Assembly (NCBI GenBank): GCA_034401795.1
Contig: CM067370.1
Span: forward strand, 106,539,387 to 106,603,386
Source of the DNA: Chaetoderma sp. LZ-2023a
Lineage: Eukaryota; Mollusca; Caudofoveata; Chaetodermatida; Chaetodermatidae
Direction: 5' to 3'
Length of the DNA stretch: 64,000 bases
Below are positions 9,678 through 20,544 of this stretch, piece by piece. Numbering within the stretch: the stretch's first letter is position 1; the number at the start of each line of letters is the position of its first letter. The translations under genes were made by a program, and so were the position numbers. The notes below the pieces were generated by a model. The model was given only the letters and a program-made list of their open reading frames with translations, searched no databases and was not told the origin of the DNA.

Positions 9678-10691
9678 TTAATACCGGGTATATCGACCTT
9701 GTGCCTGGATGACGGCCTGGACACGACGTCTCATGCTGGTCACCAACCGACTGATACGCCATTGTGGTATTCGTTGCCATTCAAGATGGAGTGCGTCTGT
9801 TAATTCCTGTAGGTTCTGCACAGGAGGATCCCTCCTTCTCACCATGTTTCCCAGAATGTCCCAGATATGCTCAATAGGGTTCATGTCAGGGCTCCTTGCT
9901 GGCCATGGTAGGGTTTCGATGGCATTCTGGCGGAGGTATTCTATAGCACGATGTGGTCGGGCGTTGTCATCCATGAATATAGGGTGGGTTCCAGGTGCTT
10001 GATTTACAAAATGAGGGACCACAACTCTATCCAGTATGGAATCTTGATATCTTTGTCCATTTAGTGTTCCAGGTACAGTCAACAGATCCAGCTTACAATC
10101 AAATGAGATGCACCCCCATATCATAACGGAACCTCCACCAAATGGAACTTCTTCCATGATGTTACGTTGGTCGTACGCCGTGCGTCTGGACCTCCATACA
10201 CGAGTTCGACCATCTGTGGCATGAAGCAGGAACCGACTTTCATCGGACCAGTGTACCCGTCTCCAGGATCTCCTGTTCCAGTGTCTTCTTTCGTTGCACC
10301 ACCTCAGACGCTCCTCTTTGTGGTGTGCAGTGAGGAGAGGACGTCTGACAGGTCTAGCTTTCATGCCAGCAGCATACAGTCTCCTTTTGACGGTAGACAT
10401 TGACACTCTATTGCGCGTTTCCCATTGCTGGCTGAGCACTCTGCTGTTGGTGAATGGAGATCTCCTAACAAGGCGTACTAGGGCTCGATCATCACGGGCA
10501 GTAGTCTTCTTCGGTCTTCCAGATCTAGGCCTGTCCTTCACCTCGTTAGTTTGCCCATGTTTTGCAATTAAACGACTGATTACAGTATGGTTAATGTTCA
10601 GCTGTCTGCCAATCTCTCTGCATGACATACCAGTGGTATGCATGCCTATGATTTGCCATTTCACACGATCACTTAACCTTCGTCTTGCCAT
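9678..10691 (-). CDS. Tc1-like transposase (337 aa)
   Basis: DDE transposase that would bind the TIRs and cut and paste the element. The N-terminus (residues 1-110) has two helix-turn-helix segments: RLSDRVKWQIIGMH with SCREIGRQLNINHTVISRLI, then a second around RSPFTNSRVLSQQ. Between them is a GRPKK AT-hook-like basic linker. Catalytic residues are Asp in VHWSDESRF, Asp in MDDNARPH, and Glu in NPIEHIWD. A full-length start (MARRRLSDRV) and normal family length (about 340 aa) support an intact ORF. Oddity: I count 31 residues between the second Asp and the Glu, against 34 in typical Tc1 proteins. The shortfall falls just after NARPHRA and suggests a 9-bp in-frame deletion or a variant lineage. 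Confidence 0.92.
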   Translation of the reverse strand: MARRRLSDRVKWQIIGMHTTGMSCREIGRQLNINHTVISRLIAKHGQTNEVKDRPRSGRPKKTTARDDRALVRLVRRSPFTNSRVLSQQWETRNRVSMSTVKRRLYAAGMKARPVRRPLLTAHHKEERLRWCNERRHWNRRSWRRVHWSDESRFLLHATDGRTRVWRSRRTAYDQRNIMEEVPFGGGSVMIWGCISFDCKLDLLTVPGTLNGQRYQDSILDRVVVPHFVNQAPGTHPIFMDDNARPHRAIEYLRQNAIETLPWPARSPDMNPIEHIWDILGNMVRRRDPPVQNLQELTDALHLEWQRIPQWRISRLVTSMRRRVQAVIQAQGRYTRY

Positions 10692-10977
10692 AGCGGTTCA
10701 CAATCAAGAGCTAATTCTCTCTGTACAAATAAACCACGGTCATGAACACAAAATTCCTAATCTTGTCGCCTAAATCTGTATGTAATGTTCTACACCTCAA
10801 ACTGGACTTTTACATAACTGAACACGTGTGCTGTTTCCCGCCACGCACGGACATCAAGCGGCGTGAAGTCATGCATGCATGTGCATTTCGTACTTGGAAT
10901 TGTGTCACCTAACGCGGGGACAAAAAGTATGGCAGCCTAGTTGTACCATCATGTTTCTACGTTCTATTGTTTTTGCT

Positions 10978-11000
10978 GGTGCTTAACTTTTGCACAGGTG
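10978..11000. repeat. Tc1-like element, right terminal inverted repeat
   Basis: Reverse complement of the left TIR at 9415-9437; followed by TATATA, compatible with the TA target duplication. Confidence 0.9.
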
Positions 11001-11002
11001 TA

Positions 11003-13480
11003 TATATGACAGCAGCCATAATATACCATAAATGTGAGCAACCATGATATATAGTAAACTTAAATCAGCAGTCATGATATAACGTAAACTTGTGAAAATC
11101 TTCATGACATCAGCCATGATATAAGGAACTTAAGAAAATCTTCATGACAGCGGCCATGATATAAAGTACACTTGAGAAAATCTGCATGACAGCAGTCATG
11201 ATATAACGTAAACTTATGAAAATCTTCATGACAGCGGCCATGATATAAAACTTATGCAAATCTTCATGACAGCAGCCATGATAGAACGTAAACTTGTGAA
11301 AATCTTCATGACAGCGTCCATGATATAACGTAAATGTTTGTGAAAATCTTCATGAGAGCAGCCATGATATAAATATACTTGTGAAAATCTTCATGACACC
11401 GTCCATGATATAAAGTACACTCGAGAAATCTTCATGACAGCGTCCATGATATAAAGTAAATGTTTGTGAAAATCTTCATGAGAGCAGCCATGATATAAAA
11501 TATACTTGTGAAAATCTTCATGACAGCGGCCGTGATATAAAGTACACTTGAGAAATCTTCATGACAGCATTCATGATATAGCGTAAATGTTTGTAAAAAT
11601 CTTCATGACAGCTGCCATGATATAAAACTTATGCAAACCTTATGACAGCAGCCATGATAGAATGTAAACTTGTGAAAATCTTCAGGACAGCGGCCATGAT
11701 ATATAGTAAACTTGAGTCTTCATGACAGCAGCCATGACATAAAGTAAACTTGTTAAAATCTTCATGACAGCCACCATGATATAAAATACACTTGTGAAAA
11801 TCTTCGTGACAGCAGCCATTATATAAAGTACACTTGAGAAATGTTCATGACAGCGGCCATTCTATAAGGTACACTTGAGAAAATCTTTATGACAGCGGTC
11901 ATGATATAAAGTACACTTGTGAAAGTCTTCATGACAGCAGCCATGATATACCATAACTGTGAGCAACCATGATATATAGCAAACTTAAAAATCAGCAGTC
12001 ATGATATAACGTAAACTTGTGAAAATCTTCATGACATCAGCCATGATATAAGTAACTTAAGAAAATCTTCATGACAGCAGCCATGATATAAAGTAAACTT
12101 GTGAAAATCTACATGACAGTTGCCATGATATAAAACTTATGCAAATCTTATGACAGCAGCCATGATAGAACGTAAACTTGTGAAAATCTTCATAACAGCG
12201 GCCATGATATAAAACTTATGCAAATTTTCATGACAGCAGCCATGATAGAACGTAAAATTGTTAAAATCTTCATAACAGCCCCCATGATATAAAGTAAATG
12301 TTTGTGAAAATCCTCATGACAGCCGCCATGATATAAAATATACTTGTGAAAATCTTCATGACGGCGGCCATGATATAAGTAAACTTAAGAAGATCTTCAT
12401 GACAGCAGCCATGATATAAAATATACTTGTGAAAATCTTCATGACAGCGGCCATGATATAAAGTACACTTGAGAAATCTTCATGACTGTGGCCATGATAT
12501 AAGTAAACTTAAGAAAATCTTCATGACAGCGGCCATGATATAATGGAAACTTGTGAAAATCTTCATGACAGCGGTCATGATATAACGTAAACATGTGAAA
12601 ATCTTCATGACAGCGGTCATGATATAACGTAAACATGTGAAAATCTTCATGACAGCGGCCATGATATAAAGTAAATGTTTGTGAAAATCTTCATGACAGC
12701 AGCCATGATATAAAATACACTTGAGAACATCTTCATGACAGTGGCCATGATCAATATTAAACTTGTGAATCTTCATGACAGCGGCCATTATATAAAGTAC
12801 ACTTGAGAAATCTTCATGACAGCGGCCATAATATAAAGTACACTTGTGAAAATCTTCATGACAGCGGCCATAATATAAAGTACACTTGTGAAAATCTTCA
12901 TGACAGCGGCCATAATATAAAGTACACTTGTGAAAATCTTCATGACAGCGGCCATAATATAAAGTACACTTGTGAAAATCTTCATGACAGCGGCCATAAT
13001 ATAAAGTACACTTGTGAAAATCTTCATGACAGCGGCCATAATATAAAGTACACTTGTGAAAATCTTCATGACAGCGGCCATAATATAAAGTACACTTGTG
13101 AAAATCTTCATGACAGCGGCCATAATATAAAGTACACTTGTGAAAATCTTCATGACAGCGGCCATAATATAAAGTACACTTGTGAAATTCTTCATGACAG
13201 CGGCCATAATATAAAGTACACTTGTGAAAATCTTCATGACAGCCACCATGATATACCGTACCCTTGTGAAAATCTTCATGGCAGCGGCCATGATATAAAG
13301 TACACTTGTGAAAATCTTCATGACAGCGGCCATGATATAAAGTAAACTTGTGAAAATCTTCATGACAGCAGCCATAATATATAGTAAACTTGTGAAAATC
13401 TTCATGACAGCCGCCGTGATATAAAGTAAACTTGTGAAAATCTTCATGACAGCAGCCATGATATATAGTAAATCTGCAGC
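11003..13480. repeat. Satellite-1: array with a 42-bp core period
   Basis: Tandem units built on CTTGTGAAAATCTTCATGAC followed by AGCGGCCATGATATAAAGTA. The outer units (11.0-12.8 kb) vary in length and sequence. The core, about 12830-13240, holds roughly ten nearly identical 42-bp units with CATAATATAAAGTACA. Because 42 is a multiple of three, long stop-free frames appear on both strands here. They are a by-product of the period and carry no start or codon signal of a gene. Confidence 0.95.
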
Positions 13481-13599
13481 CCATCTATACAATAGCATCA
13501 GTACAGTTGTGTTCAGTTTTCATGATGACAGCCATGATATATAGTCAACTTGAGTGAAATCTACATTAATGCAAAATAGTATGTATGAAAAACTATGTA

Positions 13600-14394
13600 G
13601 GATGTGATATACTAAGTATGACTTGCATGAAATAACTGTAGTAATGCCACCTGGTATATAGTAAATATGACGTAACTATACATGGTATATAGAAATTATG
13701 AGTACCTTTAGGTGGTATATATAACAAGTAACTTTACATGATATATAGAAAAAGTAACTACATGATATATAGAAAAAGTAACTACATGATATATAGAAAA
13801 AGTAACTTTACATGTTATATATAAAAAGTAACTTTACATGTTATATATAAAAAGTAACTACATGATATATAGAAAAAGTAACTACATGATATATAGAAAA
13901 AGTAACTTTACATGTTATATATATATAAAGTAACTACATGATATATAGAAAAAGTAACTTTACATGTTATATATATAAAGTAACTACATGATATATAGAA
14001 AAAGTAACTACATGATATATAGAAAAAGTAACTACATGATATATATATAAAGTAACTACATGATATATAGAAAAAGTAACTTTACATGTTATATATATAA
14101 AGTAACTACATGATATATAGAAAAAGTAACTACATGATATATAGAAAAAGTAACTACATGATATATAGAAAAAGTAACTACATGATATATAGAAAAAGTA
14201 ACTTTACATGATATATAGAAAAAGTAACTTTACATGATATATAGAAAAAGTAACTTTACATGATATGTAGAAAAAGTAACTTTACATGATATATAGAAAA
14301 AGTAACTTTACATGTTATATAGAAAAAGTAACTTTACATGATATATAGAAAAAGTAACTACATGATATATAGAAAAAGTAACTACATGATATAT
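13600..14394. repeat. Satellite-2, left part (24/26-bp units)
   Basis: Tandem units ACATGATATATAGAAAAAGT plus AACT or AACTTT, giving 24- and 26-bp versions. Variants with TTATATATATA also occur. It begins with degenerate units (GGTATATAGAAATTATGAG). The array is interrupted at 14403 by a hAT transposon and resumes at 18516. Confidence 0.95.
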
Positions 14395-14402
14395 AGAAAA
14401 AG
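14395..14402. repeat. hAT target-site duplication, left copy
   Basis: AGAAAAAG, identical to 18508-18515. Eight bases is the duplication length characteristic of hAT insertions. Because the satellite itself repeats this octamer, the duplication is expected to be exact. Confidence 0.88.
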
Positions 14403-14475
14403 CAGGGTTGGCTTGATTTAAATCAATTGATTTATATCATGATTTAAATCATGATTTAAATCACTCGATTTTTAT
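14403..14475. repeat. hAT left terminal region
   Basis: Terminal CAGGGTTGG, then repeated GATTTAAATC-type palindromes that probably act as transposase-binding sites. It is matched imperfectly by the right end at 18420-18507. Confidence 0.8.
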
Positions 14476-15152
14476 CGAAAAAATCGTGATTTAAATCAGT
14501 TTTGCAAAAATAGAGGAATTTTCAAGTAATTAATACAATTAACAGTAATTTTGTTAAATTAAAGTAACATAATTATTTTACTGCTTCCATGGCACTTGAA
14601 CATCAACACAAAATAGAATTATACACTTAATTGCTCATATTTGTCATCAGCAAGACTAGACCCAGTGCACGAGTCCACATCTACAATCTACATACTTGAG
14701 GTTCATGTACACAGTACATCACACATGTGTACAAAGTATGATCATTAAGTATGTGTAAGCTGTAAAGAAGAGGAGAATTCCATGTGCGTACATGTCACTA
14801 CATGACCATTAAAGCAATAGTGTACATGAAAAGTCATGTATGGGCCAGTATGGCTATTACTATTAGTCTAATTCCAAAAGCACACTCTTTTAAAGCAAGA
14901 CACTGTCTCTTTTTTCAGCTATGACATGCGTCTGGAGTCACTCTGGAGTGTCATTGAGTGTCTCGATTACTATTGGCTAGTGCTTATCAAGTTGGACTTT
15001 TGGGCTCCATTTTATTTAACACTAAAACAATAAAGATTGAAATGTTATTAAATTAAGTAGTTTACTACAACTTCAAAAATCAAAATCAGTAATTGCTGAA
15101 ACTGGCAAGAAACTATATACATTGTAACACGTAAACACATCATTACATTACA
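14476..15152. other. hAT non-coding interior, no gene
   Basis: AT-rich sequence between the left terminal region and the first internal MITE. No ORF or repeat recognised. Confidence 0.5.
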
Positions 15153-15410
15153 TTAACCCTTAGCACACTGATGTAGGAGTTTTAATTTTTCAAAATAAAC
15201 ATAACCCCTAGCACTCTGGAGCATGATAATTTAAATTTTCAAATTAAATTTAAAGATAAACTGGTGTACAATTTGCAACAATTTTTGTGGACGATGCTGC
15301 TGTCTGTGACAGCACCATCTTCCACAAAATTTGTTGAAAAACGTACACCAGTTTATCTTTAAATTTAATTTGAAATTTAAAAATTTCGACATCAGTGTGC
15401 TAAGGGTTAA
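15153..15410. repeat. Hairpin MITE, family H3, inside the hAT element
   Basis: Bounded by TTAACCCTTAGCACACTGAT at the left and its reverse complement (ATCAGTGTGCTAAGGGTTAA) at the right. The interior is a long inverted repeat, AAACTGGTGTAC...GTACACCAGTTT, around a short loop. No coding capacity. A second hairpin of the same core follows directly. Confidence 0.85.
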
Positions 15411-15520
15411 AGATAAACTGGTGTACATTTTTCAACAAATTTGGTGGATGATAGAGCTGTCGCAGACAGCAACATCGTCCACCAAAATTGTTGAAAAATG
15501 TACACCAGTTTATCAATTTT
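15411..15520. repeat. Second H3 hairpin core
   Basis: AGATAAACTGGTGTACATTT at the left arm and AAATGTACACCAGTTTATC at the right arm, with GTGGA / TCCAC continuing the stem. It abuts the preceding MITE end to end. Confidence 0.8.
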
Positions 15521-15769
15521 AATTTGAGCATATTTTTAAAGACAGAAGTTAACAAGGTTGATAGACTTAGACAATGATGACTTTTGCATACCTTCATAGA
15601 TTTTGTGCATCTAATTAGGGCTAATTCGTTAGATTTATGCATTGCATCATTTCTGTCCTATTGCTACTCACTGTATCTGTGATGCAATTGTGAACAAAAT
15701 TGAAAAATCGTTGCTAATATGACGTAATATATAAATTTTGAACTCTATATATTATTAGTTCAAACAGTG

Positions 15770-15940
15770 ATAATTAAAGAATAGACATCCCATCATTCGT
15801 AACATAATAAACATATTGAATATTTTGAAAGCAATTTCACTGAAAACCGTTGCTGACTTAGGCAGCAACGGCTTCCAGTGAAATTGCTTTCAAAATATTC
15901 AATATGTTATGAATGATGGGATGCATATTCTTTAATTATT
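15770..15940. repeat. Hairpin MITE, family H1, inside the hAT element
   Basis: Near-perfect inverted repeat about 170 bp long. Outer arms are TAATTAAAGAATAGACATCC and the complement near 15920-15940. Inner arms are TTGAATATTTTGAAA...TTTCAAAATATTCAA. The loop contains GTTGCTGACTTAGGCAGCAAC. Confidence 0.85.
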
Positions 15941-16130
15941 CACAATTAAGTGATTAACCAGAACACTCGATATATTGACTATTGAGATACCGCAATTTTT
16001 TTATAATAACGATATCGATATTCTCTCAAGCAATATCGCGCAAACCTAACTGAGTCACAGATAGATGTGTCTGTCATCACTTTTCACTTTCAGTTTTCAA
16101 TAATGCTGCAATTGTACTTCACTAGTCTAG

Positions 16131-17981
16131 TCAACAATCATCATTCAACTGAAACCGGAAGTCATTTTCTTTGTCACAGTTTAGGGACCGAAAAAGAAAT
16201 ACTAGTTTAGCCGCTTTTAAAGTTCCAAGTTTGTTTCTCAACTTACTCTGCACGAGCCCATAGCTGGAGAACACGCGCTCGACACCAGCTGACGCCGCCA
16301 CAGCTGACATCAGACGCTGAGTGAATTCAAATGCTTCCAGCAGATCATCCTCGAAGTCACGTCTGTGCGACTTCCACCAATGAAGAGAGGTTACTCCATT
16401 AACAACTTCGTCGTTAAATTTAAGAATGTGAAATGGTGGTGCCATGGCCTCGAATTTGATTACCAAAGTCATCAAACCAGGGATTTCGGATGCTACGGTG
16501 AGTGCAGTTTCACGTTCTTGCTGAGTCAAGTTTCGACCACAGTATTTAGGGTGGAGTAGATTGGCCAGCATGTGGTGAGGTGTCACAGCTTGTTGATAAC
16601 GCTTATCGGCCGCACGCTTTGTTGAATTATTAGTGTCATTATGCAGGGCCGTTTTTACATCTTTCCATAATTCAACTGCTTCTGCTATTGTGCAATTGTC
16701 CGATTGAGCTTTATCGAGAGCGCAAGCTACTGGTTTCAAACAAAGTCGGTATTCATCTGCAGAACGTTTGATTACTACATTACGAACTTTATTGGCAATG
16801 GCAACATCTATGCGGTCAGTATGTCCATCACAGATTGTCACAAGTGTCGGCCATGCCTCACAATACGAGTTTAAACAATCGTACATTGTGTTCCACCTTG
16901 TATCTGCTGGCATCACTAACTTTCTGCACGATGATTGGCGTATTTGGGCACTAGCAAAGTGGTTATTTCGGAAATACTTCACAACTTGTGTGACATGCTC
17001 CTTAACATTACCCATTTCTAAGTCCTTTGAAGTCAGATTTAGAAGATGAGGCGTGCATCCATACGCAATCATGTTGAAACCCAGTCGTTCTTTCAAGAAC
17101 TCTCGCATCTTTGCTACATTAGCAGCATTGTCTGTGACGATACTACATATAATGCACCCAAAATCATTGTGCGTGTTTTCAATTGTCTGCTTCGCAATGT
17201 CATAAAGATATTCCGCTGTGTGAGGATGTCCAGAGGTGTCCGTAGTATCCACTAAGTAAATATCACCTAAGCAGGTCGTCACTGTAGCACATACGATAGG
17301 CTCGTTATGAATATTGCTCCAACCGTCTAATGCTAGACAGACAAGTTCACCTTCCAAATTTTTTCTCGCCTTCTCCCGCTCTTCTGTGTAGATAACATCC
17401 AAATATTTCCCCCCTATGTCCTTTCTGGATGGTGGTTGATAGCCTGGTCGTAAATCTTTTACAAGGTTTATAAAATGTCTATTTTCTACTAAGCGAAATG
17501 GGGAGTTCGTAGCATACACCATCCTAGCTACATCACGATCTAATTCACCACGTTTTTCTGCTGAAGTTCTGATGACATAATTCTGTAGACCATAATTCAG
17601 CTTGGGTATCTTAGCGGCCAATGTACCAGCAGCTAATTGACCGTGCACTGGGCGCTTCACTGCCGCTGAAGCAGAACTTGAAGTTGACAGAGGTTCAACT
17701 TCCATCACCACCACATCGTTTTGATCAACAACAGTTTCAACGCGCTGCTGCTGCTCAGATTGAGATGAAGTCCCCGTTTCTGTTGCGGCTACAGCTAGAC
17801 CTTGAAGTGCTGGTGTTGGTGGACCTGTGCAATTGGCTGCATGTTTTTTTAACCGCTCTGGGATACCTTGGAGTTCGTGTCGGCAGACCTTGCAGACAGC
17901 CCGGACACCGGCCTTATCTGGGGTCTTCACTTTCTCATAATGAATCCATATTGGATCTTGTTTTCGGCCGGAGTTAGACAT
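16131..17981 (-). CDS. hAT transposase with BED zinc finger (616 aa)
   Basis: Transposase of the surrounding hAT element. The N-terminal BED-type zinc finger (residues about 10-50) shows the zinc ligands Cys-x2-Cys (VCKVC) and His-x3-Cys (KKHAANC). A low-complexity linker follows. The DUF659-like catalytic core has Asp in LALDGWSN and Asp in IVTDNAANV. The C-terminal hAT dimerisation region holds the catalytic Glu in ASAGVERVFSSYG and ends in KAAKLVFLFRSLN. The ORF is open over its whole length with an ATG start (MSNSGRKQ), so it may be functional. It sits in a transposon with TIRs and a target duplication, so domestication as a ZBED-like host gene is unlikely. Confidence 0.92.
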   Translation of the reverse strand: MSNSGRKQDPIWIHYEKVKTPDKAGVRAVCKVCRHELQGIPERLKKHAANCTGPPTPALQGLAVAATETGTSSQSEQQQRVETVVDQNDVVVMEVEPLSTSSSASAAVKRPVHGQLAAGTLAAKIPKLNYGLQNYVIRTSAEKRGELDRDVARMVYATNSPFRLVENRHFINLVKDLRPGYQPPSRKDIGGKYLDVIYTEEREKARKNLEGELVCLALDGWSNIHNEPIVCATVTTCLGDIYLVDTTDTSGHPHTAEYLYDIAKQTIENTHNDFGCIICSIVTDNAANVAKMREFLKERLGFNMIAYGCTPHLLNLTSKDLEMGNVKEHVTQVVKYFRNNHFASAQIRQSSCRKLVMPADTRWNTMYDCLNSYCEAWPTLVTICDGHTDRIDVAIANKVRNVVIKRSADEYRLCLKPVACALDKAQSDNCTIAEAVELWKDVKTALHNDTNNSTKRAADKRYQQAVTPHHMLANLLHPKYCGRNLTQQERETALTVASEIPGLMTLVIKFEAMAPPFHILKFNDEVVNGVTSLHWWKSHRRDFEDDLLEAFEFTQRLMSAVAASAGVERVFSSYGLVQSKLRNKLGTLKAAKLVFLFRSLNCDKENDFRFQLNDDC

Positions 17982-18057
17982 TTTGCTAATTATGGAATTG
18001 AAAATATTTCATAGCCTTTGTCACTTAAGCAGTTTTGACTGTATTTTTCAAGAATGA

Positions 18058-18175
18058 AAAAATGCTTTTCTATTGCATCATTTAAAAAAAATGATGCAAT
18101 AAAAAAATGATGCAATAGAAAAATGATGCAATAAAAAAATGATGCAATAAAAAATGATGCAATAATAATACTGTT
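18058..18175. repeat. ATGATGCAATA-type short tandem repeat
   Basis: Five or so copies of AAAAAATGATGCAATA(A/G). They lie in the loop of an imperfect inverted repeat CTTAAGCAGTTTTGAC / GTTAAAACTGCTTAAG (18027-18190), just upstream of the transposase. Confidence 0.75.
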
Positions 18176-18507
18176 AAAACTGCTTAAGCGAACAAAGTTT
18201 TTTTGTATTAAGAAACCAGCAAGCTTAAAATTCAGTTAAAAATAAGTCATAAAAATACCACTTTATTCAGTTCCAAAATACAGTTTAGCAATGCATCTGG
18301 ACCTGTATTAAGAGACCACCTGTCTTAAGAGACCACCTTCTGCGACTCCCACAGCCAGTGTCTTAATACAGGTTTCACTGTATAAGTTTTACGTAATTTC
18401 CTGGGATGTCGTGAATAAAAATCGATTTAAATCATTGAAATCGATTTAAATCAAAAAAATCGATTGATTTGATTTTTTTGAAAAAAATCGATTTTTTTCC
18501 AACCCTG

Positions 18508-18515
18508 AGAAAAAG
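18508..18515. repeat. hAT target-site duplication, right copy
   Basis: AGAAAAAG, identical to 14395-14402, directly after the terminal CCAACCCTG. Confidence 0.88.
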
Positions 18516-19330
18516 TAACTTTACATGATATATAGAAAAAGTAACTACATGATATATAGAAAAAGTAACTACATGATATATAGAAAAAGTAACTTTACAT
18601 GATATATAGAAAAAGTAACTTTACATGATATGTAGAAAAAGTAACTTTACATGATATATAGAAAAAGTAACTTTACATGATATATAGAAAAAGTAACTTT
18701 ACATGTTATATAGAAAAAGTAACTACATGATATATAGAAAAAGTAACTTTACATGATATATAGAAAAAGTAACTTTACATGATATATAGAAAAAGTAACT
18801 TTACATGATATATAGAAAAAGTAACTTTACATGTTATATAGAAAAAGTAACTACATGATATATAGAAAAAGTAACTTTACATGATATATAGAAAAAGTAA
18901 CTTTACATGATATATAGAAAAAGTAACTTTACATGATATGTAGAAAAAGTAACTACATGATATATAGAAAAAGTAACTTTACATGATATATAGAAAAAGT
19001 AACTTTACATGTTATATAGAAAAAGTAACTACATGATATATAGAAAAAGTAACTTTACATGATATATAGAAAAAGTAACTTTACATGATATATAGAAAAA
19101 GTAACTTTACATGATATATAGAAAAAGTAACTTTACATGATATATAGAAAAAGTAACTACATGATATATAGAAAAAGTAACTTTACATGATATATAGAAA
19201 AAGTAACTTTACATGATATATAGAAAAAGTAACTTTACATGATATATAGAAAAAGTAACTTTACATGATATATAGAAAAAGTAACTTTACATGATATATA
19301 TAAAAAGTAACTTTACATGGTATGTAGAAA
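18516..19330. repeat. Satellite-2, right part (24/26-bp units)
   Basis: Continuation of the array split by the hAT element, mostly 26-bp units with occasional 24-bp ones. It decays after 19310 into longer units (GATATATAGTAACTATGAAG), which lead out of the array at about 19440. Confidence 0.95.
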
Positions 19331-19440
19331 ATATGAAGTAACTCTACCTGATATATAGTAACTATGAAGTGATTCTACATGGTATATAGAAAATCTGAAT
19401 TAACTCTACATGGTATACAGTAAATATGAAGTAAATCTAC

Positions 19441-20544
19441 ATGACCCAAGCCATGGAACGTAATTGAACATGATAGCAGCTATGAAATACAGGGATATTC
19501 GAGTTAACAATATGGCAGTAGTCATGTAATAATGGAATTTACGAGCCGAGTGCCAGCTGCCATGCCTAGAGAGATCTTCAATTGATTCAGGTATAAAACA
19601 GCCATGTCTAGTTGTAGGTCCAGAGAAGACCATTACTGAACATTCACCACTGAATTGACTGAATCGATCATCGTTGGAGTAATTACAGTGGTAAACCTTC
19701 AAAAATAGTCCTCCACTCAGTCCTAGTCCGAAAATTGAGAATTCCTCGGATAATGTTTCATTTTCTTGATTGATTTCAACCAACGCGACCAAAGTGTTTG
19801 GATATTGGACAGGGCGGACAATTCCTACTGTCTCTTGATTAAATCTGGCCTTGGTAACATGCTCTACCGGACAATACTATGTACATTAAATCACCTCAAG
19901 GGAGATAACTCTTAATATGTCTGTCTTAAATTGGTAAGAGTTATCACCCGTGAATGAAAGGATGATCAATGAGCAAGGCGATACCAAGCCTAGTTTGACT
20001 GCCATATATAGTTGTCGTGGCTACATCATCCTTAATGACGAAGTCATGAGCCAATGTTAAATACAGTTGGAATCGATATGACCGTAGTGACTAGTGCTAA
20101 GAGGATGACGATAATTCGACAATACTGTACAAGAAAATATTGAGGCGATCGAGTGGACATTAGCCGGTAGCTAGAAGGCTACTTCCGGAAATTTACCACT
20201 GTAAACACGGCCTCGGCTATTGACCCAGTCATTCCAGTGGTAAATTTCCTAAATTATCTTGCTCTCATCCTAAAATTGACATTCTTCAACATGCTATTAC
20301 AAGTCTGACTATTAAGTGTTAAATCCCACGGCACCACATACCATACTGTCAAGGTGCATATGTGTAGGATTGTATTACATGTCATCATTCAGGCCTACAT
20401 AGAAATAATATTAAATATCTTAATCAGTGCAACATAAGTCGCACACTACATGTACATAAGAGCCACTATAAACATACGAAAATGGCAGTATTTAATATAT
20501 GGTATCGCTGACTATAATGTCATGCCTTATAGTCCCTGTAGGCA
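19441..20544. other. Degenerate hairpin repeats, no gene
   Basis: Holds two decayed copies of the H2 hairpin: about 19600-19720, GTCCAGAGAAGACCATTA...GTGGTAAACC; and about 20165-20260, AAATTTACCACTG...CAGTGGTAAATTT. The 128-codon minus-strand frame at 19406-19792 covers one of these and shows no protein features. No host exon recognised. Confidence 0.55.

Larger units (their letters stand above)
9415..11000 (-). mobile_element. Tc1/mariner-superfamily DNA transposon (about 1.59 kb)
   Basis: Bounded by 23-bp terminal inverted repeats, CACCTGTGCAAAAGTTAAGC at the left (9415-9437) and its reverse complement at the right (10978-11000). Both are flanked by TA, the target used by this superfamily. 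It encodes one uninterrupted transposase on the minus strand. Perfect TIRs and an open ORF suggest a relatively young insertion. Confidence 0.92.
14403..18507 (-). mobile_element. hAT-superfamily DNA transposon (4.1 kb) inserted in satellite-2
   Basis: Ends begin CAGGGTTGG at the left (14403) and finish CCAACCCTG at the right (18507). Subterminal stretches rich in GATTTAAATC and AAATCGATTT follow. An 8-bp direct duplication, AGAAAAAG, flanks it, and satellite-2 continues uninterrupted on each side. It encodes a single minus-strand transposase. The non-coding interior has been colonised by at least three hairpin MITEs. Confidence 0.93.

Noticed and set aside
12480..13498. Long ORFs (334 and 236 codons on minus, 180 codons on plus) in the 11-13.5 kb region
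   Set aside because: They follow the 42-bp (14-codon) satellite period on both strands. The repeated peptides change with the frame and have no protein features.
16131..17981. Domesticated ZBED-like host gene
   Set aside because: It sits in a transposon with matching ends and an 8-bp target duplication, and there are no introns; it is better explained as an active-type hAT transposase.
19406..19792. 128-codon minus-strand ORF
   Set aside because: Overlaps the end of satellite-2 and a decayed H2 hairpin; no domain or composition typical of a gene.
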